Shown one piece after another: positions 18,064-25,064 of a stretch of 64,000 bases of DNA (positions are counted from its first letter, which is position 1; each line of letters begins with the position of its first letter). The translations under genes were made by a program, and so were the position numbers. The stretch covers positions 1,364,001-1,428,000 of the forward strand of contig FNSS01000001.1 in assembly GCA_900104855.1 (NCBI GenBank). The letters run 5' to 3'. The stretch is from Rhizobiales bacterium GAS188. Lineage in GTDB: Bacteria > Pseudomonadota > Alphaproteobacteria > Rhizobiales > Beijerinckiaceae. The notes under the pieces are model-generated. The model saw nothing but the letters and a program-made list of their open reading frames with translations. It did not search any database and was not told where the DNA came from.

Positions 18064-18120
18064 GTCGTCCTCAGGTTTGCCTGTTCTCGTTCGATCACGG
18101 GCCGTGATCCACCTTGCGGC

Positions 18121-18894
18121 TTACACCCAGCCGCCATCCACGACGTAATGCTGGTTGGTGCAGGCGCTCGCCTCCTCGGATGCGAGGAACAGGACGACCT
18201 TGGCCATCTCGGGCGGATAGAGTTTGCGCTTCAGGCATTGGCGCTGCATCAATTCCTTCTCGGCCTCGGGCGTGAGCCACAGGTCGATCTGGCGCTGCGT
18301 CATGATCCAGCCGGGCGCGATGGCGTTGACGCGGATATTGAACGGGCCGAAATCGCGCGCCAGCGACCGCGTCAGCCCCAGGACCGCTGATTTCGCCGCC
18401 GTATAGGCCGCCATGCCGCCTTGGCCGATCATCCATGAGGTCGAGCCGAAATTGACGATCGATCCGCCGCCATTGGCCTTCATGTCCGGCAGCACGGCCT
18501 GGGCTGCGAAGAATTGATGCTTGAGATTGACCGCGATCCGGCCGTCCCAATATTCCGGCGTCACGTCCTCGGTCTTGTGACGCTCGTCATGGGCCGCATT
18601 GTTGACCAGCACGGCGACCGGACCATGCGCCTCCTTGATGCGCGAGATGCTGGCGCGCAAGGCCGCGATATCGGTCAGATCGCAATGCTCGAAATGCACG
18701 GTCGCGCCGGCCGCGCCGAGCTCGCCCGCGAGCTTGTGCGAGGCCTCGGCGTTGATGTCGATGAAGCCGATCTTCGACTTCTGCCGGGCGAAGGCGCGCA
18801 CCACGGCCTCGCCGATGCCGCTGCCGCCGCCAGTGACGAGAACCGAGCGATTCTCGAGATCGGGATAGATCGCGCCTGTCGTCGTTGTGGACAT
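18121..18894 (-). CDS. SDR-family oxidoreductase
   Basis: 257 residues. The cofactor site is VLVTGGGSGIGEAVVRAF, with Asp in FIDINAE favouring NAD(H). The catalytic residues are Ser in VNFGSTSW and the YTAAKSA Tyr-Lys pair. The C-terminus ends YVVDGGWV, the usual SDR ending. Close sequence types include gluconate/3-ketoacyl and sugar-acid dehydrogenases, so the substrate is not assigned. First gene of the probable SDR-DUF1185-TrmO-like operon. Confidence 0.92.
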   Translation of the reverse strand: MSTTTTGAIYPDLENRSVLVTGGGSGIGEAVVRAFARQKSKIGFIDINAEASHKLAGELGAAGATVHFEHCDLTDIAALRASISRIKEAHGPVAVLVNNAAHDERHKTEDVTPEYWDGRIAVNLKHQFFAAQAVLPDMKANGGGSIVNFGSTSWMIGQGGMAAYTAAKSAVLGLTRSLARDFGPFNIRVNAIAPGWIMTQRQIDLWLTPEAEKELMQRQCLKRKLYPPEMAKVVLFLASEEASACTNQHYVVDGGWV

Positions 18895-18965
18895 ATGTGC
18901 CTCTGATCGCGCCGCCGCGAAGAAGAAGCGCGAGGCCGGGCCGCCCTGTCAAGCGCGCCGGCGCT

Positions 18966-18999
18966 TCACCTCTCCCGGCAAAGTGGCGGGGAGAGGGAG
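18966..18999. repeat. Intergenic hairpin of the CCTCTCCC/GGGAGAGG type
   Basis: An imperfect inverted repeat (CCTCTCCC, loop GGCAAAGTGGC, then GGGAGAGG) in the divergent gap between the SDR and the DMT transporter. The same stem sequence recurs at 22081, 39569 and 54425, so it belongs to a dispersed REP-like family. Confidence 0.6.
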
Positions 19000-19096
19000 C
19001 CGCGTCCGGCAAGGCAGACATGCGTCCCACGCCTTGCGCTCGCGCCAAGGACAAGTCCTTTGGCTGGCCGCTCGACCCGAATAGGACGCAGAAGCC

Positions 19097-19972
19097 ATGG
19101 CCGGGCTCTCCGCCGAACGCCTCATCCCGCCTGCCTTCGTCTTCCTGTGGTCGACGGGCTTCGTGACGGCGCGGCTGGTCGCCGGCCATACGGAGCCTTT
19201 CACCTTCCTGATCTGGCGCTTTGCCATAGCGGGCCTTGTGCTCGCTGCGGTGTCAGGCCTTGCCAAGGTCAGCTGGCCGCGCGGCCCGCTCGCCTTCGCA
19301 ACTCCGATGTTCGCCGGCGTGTTGATCCATGGAGCCTATCTCGGAGGCGTGTTCTGGTCGGTCGAGCATGGCTTGCCGGCCGGCGTCTCGGCCTTGATCG
19401 CCAGCCTGCAGCCGATCCTCACGGCGGCGCTGGCACGACCGCTGCTCGGCGAGACGGTCAGTTTGCGGCGCTGGTGCGGCATCGCTGCCGCTTCGGTCGG
19501 CGCGCTTCTCGTCATCTCGCCCAAGCTCGGCCTCGTCGGCGAGGGCGCGATCCCGGTCGCGCCGGCCGCCATCTGCTTCCTCGGCATGGTGGCCCTGACG
19601 CTCGGCACCTTCTTCCAGAAGCGCTTCGGCGGCGCGCTCGACATGCGTGCCGGAATCGCGCTGCAATATGCGGGCGCCTGCGTCCTCCTCCTGCCATTCG
19701 CGCTCGTTTTCGAGCAAGGCCGCATCGAGCCGATCCCGCAGGTCATGTTCGGCCTCGCCTGGTCGATCTTCGGCATGTCGATCGTCGCGATCTTGATGCT
19801 GCTCCACATGATCCGCAAAGGCGCGGTGGCGGCCGTCTCCTCGCTCTTCTTCCTGGTGCCGGCGCTGTCGTCGCTGATGGCCTTCCTGATGTTCGGCGAG
19901 CGGCTCACCCTCGTGCAGATCCTCGGCCTCGCTCTCGCCGTGATCGGCGTCTGCGTGGCGAGCCGCGGATAG
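19097..19972 (+). CDS. EamA/DMT-family transporter
   Basis: 291 residues with about ten hydrophobic membrane helices in two EamA repeats. Typical pieces are FVFLWSTGFVTARLVAGHTE at the N-terminus, GLPAGVSALIASLQPILTAA and the matching SSLFFLVPALSSLMAFLMFG in the second repeat. The protein is an inner-membrane exporter of metabolites or amino acids; the substrate cannot be read from sequence. It has its own position opposite the SDR operon. Confidence 0.92.
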   Translation: MAGLSAERLIPPAFVFLWSTGFVTARLVAGHTEPFTFLIWRFAIAGLVLAAVSGLAKVSWPRGPLAFATPMFAGVLIHGAYLGGVFWSVEHGLPAGVSALIASLQPILTAALARPLLGETVSLRRWCGIAAASVGALLVISPKLGLVGEGAIPVAPAAICFLGMVALTLGTFFQKRFGGALDMRAGIALQYAGACVLLLPFALVFEQGRIEPIPQVMFGLAWSIFGMSIVAILMLLHMIRKGAVAAVSSLFFLVPALSSLMAFLMFGERLTLVQILGLALAVIGVCVASRG

Positions 19973-20075
19973 GCAGATGCGGGTCGCCCTGGCTACGCCT
20001 TCCGTGTCATATGCCTGCGCCGACACTGGCGCTATGATGGCGCTTCGACCCGTTAGTTTGCCCGCGAAAGTCGAG

Positions 20076-20639
20076 ATGTTGACGCCAAATCCCCGTCTGC
20101 GCCGTCGCCGGCTCACCCCTCCCGCGCTCGCCGCCGCTCTGGCCCTGCCCCTCGCCCTGGCCCTCGCTGTCTCACCGGCGCATGCCGACGATTATGTGGG
20201 CTATCGCCGCATTGGCGCCTGGAACCTCGCCAAGAAAACCGCCCCGACCGGCAAGCGGATCGAGATGATGGCGGTCTCGCCCAGGGACAGCGAGGCTGAT
20301 TTCTTCCTGATCATGTGCGCAAGCGCCACGACCTCGCTCTACGTCTCGATCGTGACCAAGGACCCCGCTCTCACGGTCGAGGAGCCGCTGCGGCTCGACG
20401 TCGGCTACAGTTTCGACGGAACACCATCGCATTTCGAAATGCACAAAGTGCTGGTCGACGACCAAGCCGTGTTGCGCGACGACGACAAGGCCCATATCGG
20501 GGCCCTCATCGCAGCTCTCGGCGAGGCGAGCCACATGATCATCACGGCAGGCGCGTTTGCGCGCAGCTACGACCTTGGTGGCTTCAAGCAGGCCTTCGAG
20601 ATCGTCGACACGGCCTGCCGCAAGAGCGGTGCCTCTTGA
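20076..20639 (+). CDS. Exported protein of unknown function
   Basis: 187 residues from ATG 20076. This start gives an Arg-rich n-region and a long Ala/Leu core ending in SPAHA-DDYVGY, a clear Sec signal peptide; the longer frame from 19977 has no such logic. The mature part (about 145 residues) contains GYRRIGAWNLAKKTAP and FFLIMCASATTSLYVSI, with a C-terminal Cys that could pair with the internal one. I do not recognise a characterised family. The stop lies 41 bp before the HAD phosphatase start. Confidence 0.7.
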   Translation: MLTPNPRLRRRRLTPPALAAALALPLALALAVSPAHADDYVGYRRIGAWNLAKKTAPTGKRIEMMAVSPRDSEADFFLIMCASATTSLYVSIVTKDPALTVEEPLRLDVGYSFDGTPSHFEMHKVLVDDQAVLRDDDKAHIGALIAALGEASHMIITAGAFARSYDLGGFKQAFEIVDTACRKSGAS

Positions 20640-20680
20640 GCGAGCGCAGCGCCTCTTCCGGTCCCGCGCGGGAAGACGAG

Positions 20681-21397
20681 ATGCATGTGACGGCACAAGC
20701 GCCCGAAGCCTCGTCAGGCTCGCGGGATTTTGCGCATGTGGAGAGCTGGATCTTCGATCTCGACAACACGCTCTATCCGGCCGGCAGCCCCGTCTGGCCG
20801 CAGATCGATGCACGCATCACGGCTTTCGTGGCCGGCCTGTTCGGCATCGACGGCATGTCGGCCCGAGCGCTGCAGAAATATTATTATCAGCGCTACGGCA
20901 CGACCTTGCGCGGCCTGATGATCGAGCATGACCTCGATCCCAAGCGCTTCCTCGACTTCGCCCATGACATCGATCGCTCGATGCTGAAGGCGGATCTCGA
21001 GCTTGCCGACGCCATATCGGCGCTGCCCGGCCGGCGCTATATCCTGACTTCGGGCTCGCACGGGCACGCGATGAAGACCGCCGCCTGCCTCGAGATCGAT
21101 CACCTGTTCGACGGCATGTTCGACATCGCGGCCGGCGACTTCATTCCCAAGCCCGACGAACGTACTTATTTGCGCTTCATCGAGCGTTTCGGCGTCGATC
21201 CGAAGCGAGCGGCGATGTTCGAGGATATTCCGCGCAATCTCGAAGTGCCGCATCGCCTCGGCATGAAGACCGTGCTGGTCGTGCCGAAGGCGGCGAATGC
21301 CGATCGCGACGCCTGGGAAGGCGAAGGCGGCACGGCGCGCTTCGTCGACCATCGCACCGACGACCTCGCCGCCTTCCTGAAGCGGCTGCTTGCATGA
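20681..21397 (+). CDS. HAD-family pyrimidine 5'-nucleotidase (SDT1/PHM8-like)
   Basis: 238 residues from ATG 20681, which follows GGAAGACGAG; upstream in-frame starts fall in the preceding gene. HAD motif I is WIFDLDNTLYP, motif II YILTSGSHGH, and motif III/IV KPDERTYLRF with MFEDIPRNLEVPHRLGMKTV. The family dephosphorylates pyrimidine nucleoside monophosphates or related phosphoesters in the cytoplasm. It is convergent with apt, another nucleotide salvage gene, 43 bp away. Confidence 0.9.
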   Translation: MHVTAQAPEASSGSRDFAHVESWIFDLDNTLYPAGSPVWPQIDARITAFVAGLFGIDGMSARALQKYYYQRYGTTLRGLMIEHDLDPKRFLDFAHDIDRSMLKADLELADAISALPGRRYILTSGSHGHAMKTAACLEIDHLFDGMFDIAAGDFIPKPDERTYLRFIERFGVDPKRAAMFEDIPRNLEVPHRLGMKTVLVVPKAANADRDAWEGEGGTARFVDHRTDDLAAFLKRLLA

Positions 21398-21440
21398 GGT
21401 AAAGCTTTGCGGCGCGATGTCGTCGCTGGCCGCCCGAGGC

Positions 21441-21986
21441 TCAATGCCCGGCGAATTCCAGCAGGGTGCGCACTGGGACACCGAGATTCCTGATCTTCTC
21501 CGCACCGCCGAGATCGGGCAGGTCGATGATGAAGCAGGCACCGACCACATCGGCGCCGATCTGCTTGAGGAGCCTCACGGCGCCTTCCGCCGTGCCTCCG
21601 GTCGCGATCAAATCGTCGACCAGCAGCACCTTCTCGCCTTGCGCCACGCCGTCCTTGTGGATCTCCATCTCGTCAAGGCCGTATTCGAGCGAATAGGCGA
21701 CCCTGACGGTGTCATGGGGCAGCTTGCCCTTCTTGCGGATCGGCACGAAGCCGGCCGAGAGCTGGTGCGCCACCGCTCCGCCGAGGATGAAGCCGCGCGC
21801 CTCGATACCGGCGACCTTGTCGATCTTGGCGCCGGCGAAGGGATGCACCAGCTCATCGACCGCACGCCGGAAGGCCCGCGCATTGCCGAGCAGCGTGGTG
21901 ATGTCGCGGAACATGATTCCGGGCTTCGGATAATCCGGAATCGTGCGGATCGCCGCCGTCAGATCCATCGCGAGCGTCGCGCTCAT
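21441..21986 (-). CDS. apt: Adenine phosphoribosyltransferase
   Basis: 181 residues from ATG 21986 ([20 protein letters not shown]); the longer frame reading upstream has repeat DNA. The PRPP-binding loop is [18 protein letters not shown], and [14 protein letters not shown] and [20 protein letters not shown] are typical of Apt. It converts adenine and PRPP to AMP for purine salvage. Length and motif spacing match the bacterial enzyme. Confidence 0.97.
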   Translation of the reverse strand: MSATLAMDLTAAIRTIPDYPKPGIMFRDITTLLGNARAFRRAVDELVHPFAGAKIDKVAGIEARGFILGGAVAHQLSAGFVPIRKKGKLPHDTVRVAYSLEYGLDEMEIHKDGVAQGEKVLLVDDLIATGGTAEGAVRLLKQIGADVVGACFIIDLPDLGGAEKIRNLGVPVRTLLEFAGH

Positions 21987-22370
21987 GGCCTCGTTCCTTC
22001 CGCCGTCGGTCGTGCTGGGATCGCCGCCCACGCCCTTAGCGGGGGCGGATGCCGAAGTCGAGCGGCCAACTTGGGCCAGCCTCACCTCTCCCCTTGCGGC
22101 GGGGCTGTCCGGGGAAATGAAACTGATTGCATTGGGTTGCTCAACTGCAGATGGTCCGGGATTCGCAGCGGACAGGCGTGGATGGCCGGGCCAAGCCCGG
22201 CCAAGACGTGGATGGGTCCATTCGCCCTGAGCAAAATGACCACCGGATCTTGATTGCGCTCGCCATAGCAGCTGCGTCCTGGCCGGGCTTGGCCCGGCCA
22301 TCCACGCCTATGCTACGATCGATACTTTCCCCGGACGGCTCTACCTTGTGGGAGAGGTGAAGCTCCGCCG
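21987..22370. repeat. Intergenic region with an inverted REP pair
   Basis: 384 bp without a gene. Two arms about 34 bp long, at 22174-22207 and 22275-22309, are inverted copies. Each holds an internal palindrome, GGCCGGGCCAAGCCCGGCC in the left arm, and the arms carry the GCGTGGATGGCCGGGC core common in Hyphomicrobiales genomes. CCTCTCCC/GGGAGAGG half-elements lie at about 22084 and 22350. The layout is that of a REPIN/BIME. Confidence 0.75.
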
Positions 22371-22790
22371 CTACGGCTTTACACCGCCCATCTCGCAGAT
22401 CGTGCGCCATTCCTTGTCGGTCACGGGTTGCACCGACAGGCGCGAAAACTTCACGAGCGACATGTCGGCGAAACGGGGATCGGCCTTGAGGGTCGCGAGC
22501 GACACCGGCTTCGGCACCGGCGCGACGGCCTTGACGTCGACCATGACGAAAATGCCGCTCTTGTCGGTGTGGTCGGGATAGGCCTCGCGGATGACCTCGA
22601 CGATGCCGACGATCTCCTTGCCGACATTCGAATGATAGAAGAAGGCCTTTTCGCCCTTCTTCATCTGCATCAGGTTCTGCCTGGCCGTATGGTTGCGCAC
22701 CCCCGTCCAAGCCTCCCCCGCCGCGCCTTTCTTGACCTGCTGCTCCCAGGACCAGGCGTCCGGCTCCGACTTCATCAGCCAATAGGCCAT
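22371..22790 (-). CDS. EVE-domain (PUA-like) protein
   Basis: 139 residues from ATG 22790, which gives the family-typical MAYWLMKSEPDAWSWE and has AGGAGG upstream; an ATG at 22811 overlaps the mbfA stop (ATGA) and is an alternative that would add seven residues. The EVE fold is related to PUA and YTH domains and binds modified bases in DNA or RNA. Segments GVRNHTARQNLMQMKKGEKA and FYHSNVGKEIVGIVEV are standard. It may read modified nucleic acid, but most stand-alone bacterial members are uncharacterised. It is co-directional with mbfA. Confidence 0.92.
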   Translation of the reverse strand: MAYWLMKSEPDAWSWEQQVKKGAAGEAWTGVRNHTARQNLMQMKKGEKAFFYHSNVGKEIVGIVEVIREAYPDHTDKSGIFVMVDVKAVAPVPKPVSLATLKADPRFADMSLVKFSRLSVQPVTDKEWRTICEMGGVKP

Positions 22791-22807
22791 CTCAAGCGTC
22801 CTCCTGC

Positions 22808-23779
22808 TCATGCGCTCCCGATGAGGATGCCGGCAAGGAACACCAGTATGCCGCCGATGACAACCTGGAAGGCCGCCCGCAACATCGGCGTATCCATGTA
22901 TTTCGCCCGGATCCAGGAAATTGCGACGAGCTCGATGATGACGATCACGGCCGAGATCGAGGTCGCCACCACGAAAGCATTGGGGACGGTCGAAGGCACG
23001 AGATAAGGAATCGTGTGGAAGATGCCGCCGAAGGTGGTCATCAGGCCGCAGACGACGCCTCGGATCAGCGGCGAGCCGCGCCCGGTGAGCTTGCCGTCAT
23101 CGGACAAGGCCTCGGCGAACCCCATGCTGATGCCCGCGCCGATGGCGGCGGCAAGCCCGACCAGGAAGGTCGGCCAATTGTCATGCGTCGCGAAGGCCGC
23201 AGCGAATAGCGGAGCCAGCGTCGAGACCGAACCGTCCATGAGGCCGACCAGGCCCGGCTGCACATATTGCAGGAGGAAGATGCGTTGCCCGACCTCTTCC
23301 TCCTTCTGCAGCGCGCCGGGCGTGAGGTTGCGGTCCTCGGCCTCCTGGGCGCGGTGGCCATGGCCGCGCTCGATCTCGGCGAGATGCACGAAGAGCTGGC
23401 GCACCGCAAGATCCTGGGTCTGCACCGCCGCCTTGTCGTAGAAATTCGCGGCCTGCGCCTCCATGACCTCGGCCTCCTTGAGCATGCGCTCGCGGCCGAG
23501 ATTGTCGAGCATCCAGATGCTGCGGCGCTTCAGGAAGCCGCGCACATCCTCGCGCCGGATCGGGGGCAGATGCTCGCCGAAGCGCTCGCGATAGGCGTCG
23601 TACAAGGTGGAGCGGTGCGACCTCTCCTCGGCCGCCATGTCGTCGAACACGGTCGCGGAAGCCGGGAACTGCACCCGCAGCTTCTCGGCGAAGATCTGAT
23701 AGATGCGCGAATCCTCCTCCTCGTTGGCGATCGCCAAGGCAAGGACTTCGGCTTCGGTCAGCTCGGAAAGGGATTTCAT
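22808..23779 (-). CDS. mbfA: Membrane-bound ferritin MbfA (ferritin-like plus VIT1/CCC1 domains)
   Basis: 323 residues. Residues about 1-155 form a ferritin/rubrerythrin-like four-helix domain with Glu/His ligands in AIANEEEDSRIYQIFAEKL, AAEERSHRSTLYDAYRERFG and LAEIERGHGHRAQEAE. Residues about 165-323 form a VIT1/CCC1 transporter domain (QPGLVGLMDGSVSTLAPLFA, GISMGFAEALSDDG). This fusion is MbfA of rhizobia, which exports iron and protects from iron and peroxide stress. A near-perfect Irr box lies 15 bp before the start codon, so the gene is likely repressed by Irr under low iron. An EVE gene follows with overlap. Confidence 0.95.
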   Translation of the reverse strand: MKSLSELTEAEVLALAIANEEEDSRIYQIFAEKLRVQFPASATVFDDMAAEERSHRSTLYDAYRERFGEHLPPIRREDVRGFLKRRSIWMLDNLGRERMLKEAEVMEAQAANFYDKAAVQTQDLAVRQLFVHLAEIERGHGHRAQEAEDRNLTPGALQKEEEVGQRIFLLQYVQPGLVGLMDGSVSTLAPLFAAAFATHDNWPTFLVGLAAAIGAGISMGFAEALSDDGKLTGRGSPLIRGVVCGLMTTFGGIFHTIPYLVPSTVPNAFVVATSISAVIVIIELVAISWIRAKYMDTPMLRAAFQVVIGGILVFLAGILIGSA

Positions 23780-23793
23780 CGGTGGCCTCCTTA

Positions 23794-23812
23794 CTTTAGA
23801 ATATATCTAAAG
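23794..23812. promoter_or_regulatory. Irr box / iron control element upstream of mbfA
   Basis: Perfect palindrome CTTTAGA-ATATA-TCTAAAG, 19 bp, located 15 bp before the mbfA ATG and next to its AAGGAGG ribosome site. It matches the ICE consensus TTTAGAA-N3-TTCTAAA at all but one inner position. Known mbfA genes of rhizobia carry such an element bound by Irr. Confidence 0.85.
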
Positions 23813-24429
23813 AAGGAGGGGTTGCAAGCGCAACCGAGGTACTCGCGCGAGAAGCGGCAGCTATGCTCCGCCTATCTGATGTGACACGTGAGCGCCGCCG
23901 CGAAACCGCGGGCCGCGCCTGAGCTCAGCAATACCGTCGCGAGGCAGCCGTCCGCGCTGCTCGGCAAGATCGTGCCGAGCAGTCCAGATTGCACGCTGCT
24001 ATAGCCTGGCCTCAATGGCCGCCATCGGCGAACAAAGTGGAGAGCACGAAGCTGTCGCTTACATCGAGATCGGGCTGCCACCGGTAGGAGCGGCCAGCGA
24101 GGAGAGACATGATCAAGGCCAACATGACATTGCTTTCTTGCGGCTCGGTCGCCGCTGTTGTGTAAGCAATGCATATAGGCATGAATTGCGAAGAAATTAT
24201 TTTAAAGCTGCGCGCTCGGCGCATGGCTGGAGATGCGATTATGCCTTGCCGGCAAGGTAACGCGGGCAAGTTACCGCGGCGGCGAATCATCAAGCTTGAT
24301 TCGAGCAGCCGCCCTTCTTCCCTCTCAATTGCGAAAGCGTTGGAGGGTCAGGCGACACATGCTAGTGCTCCGGCCCCTGGCCTGACGCCGAGCCGCCCGC
24401 TCCAGGCCCCGCGACCCCGATACCATGCC
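23813..24429. other. Long intergenic stretch without a supported gene
   Basis: About 617 bp between mbfA and the GNAT gene. Short open frames occur on both strands but none has a ribosome site plus recognisable sequence. An A/T-rich patch lies at about 24160-24215 (containing AAATTATTTTAAAG), lower in GC than its surroundings. It could hold promoters or a small RNA, but no structure is clear enough to call. Confidence 0.4.
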
Positions 24430-24933
24430 ATGACAACCTTGCCCCTGCTCATCCGCCGCGAAGGCCATGCCGACGCCGAAGCCATCGAACGTCTGCATGA
24501 GCGCGCCTTCGGGCCCGGCCGCTTCGCGCGCACCGCCTTCCGGCTGCGCGAAGGAGCAGGCGCACGTCCCGATCTCTGCTTCACGGCGCAGGTCGGGACC
24601 TATCTGGTCGGCTCGATCCGCCTGTCGCCGGTGGTCATGGGCGATGCGCCAGGCCTCATGCTCGGCCCCGTCGCCGTCGAGCCGGCCTTCATGAGCCGCG
24701 GCATCGGCTATCAATTGATCGCTGCCTCCCTCGATGCGGCGCGCGAGGCCGGCGACCGCCGTGTGATCCTGGTTGGCGACGAATCCTATTATGCGCGCTC
24801 CGGCTTCACCAAGGTTCCGCCCGGCCGGCTGGCCCTGCCGGGTCCGGTCGACCCGCAGCGCCTCTTATGGCTCGAGCTCACGCCCGGCGCCTTCGAGGGC
24901 GTGTCCGGCGCCGTCAGGCCATCGAGAGCGTAG
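24430..24933 (+). CDS. GNAT-family N-acetyltransferase
   Basis: 167 residues from ATG 24430 (MTTLPLLIRREGHADAEAIE). Acetyl-CoA binding region: LMLGPVAVEPAFMSRGIGYQ with the R-G-I-G-Y/x loop (motif A), then VILVGDESYYARSGFTKVPP, typical of the YhbS-like subgroup. Substrate unknown; such proteins acetylate small amines or protein N-termini in the cytoplasm. Upstream in-frame starts give no homologous sequence. Confidence 0.9.
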   Translation: MTTLPLLIRREGHADAEAIERLHERAFGPGRFARTAFRLREGAGARPDLCFTAQVGTYLVGSIRLSPVVMGDAPGLMLGPVAVEPAFMSRGIGYQLIAASLDAAREAGDRRVILVGDESYYARSGFTKVPPGRLALPGPVDPQRLLWLELTPGAFEGVSGAVRPSRA

Positions 24934-24944
24934 GATTGGAGCGC

Positions 24945-25050
24945 TGGCTTCCAGCCGGCAACACAACGGGGACTATGTCTCGCCTTGGCCTTAAGAAACG
25001 GCTTGCCTCGGCTGGCGGCACCTTCCCCACGGGATGCCGGCTGGAAGCCG
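24945..25050. repeat. Inverted intergenic repeat, GGCTTCCAGCCGGC type
   Basis: GCTGGCTTCCAGCCGGCA at 24945-24962 is matched in inverted form by TGCCGGCTGGAAGCC near 25034-25048. The element sits between convergent GNAT and decarboxylase genes, and each arm can form its own hairpin. Likely a dispersed REP-type repeat that also serves as a bidirectional terminator. Confidence 0.65.
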
Positions 25051-25064
25051 GCGGTCCGCGCGTG

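Noticed and set aside
23872-24293. Small open frames between mbfA and the GNAT gene
   Set aside because: No homologous or coding-like features and no good ribosome site.
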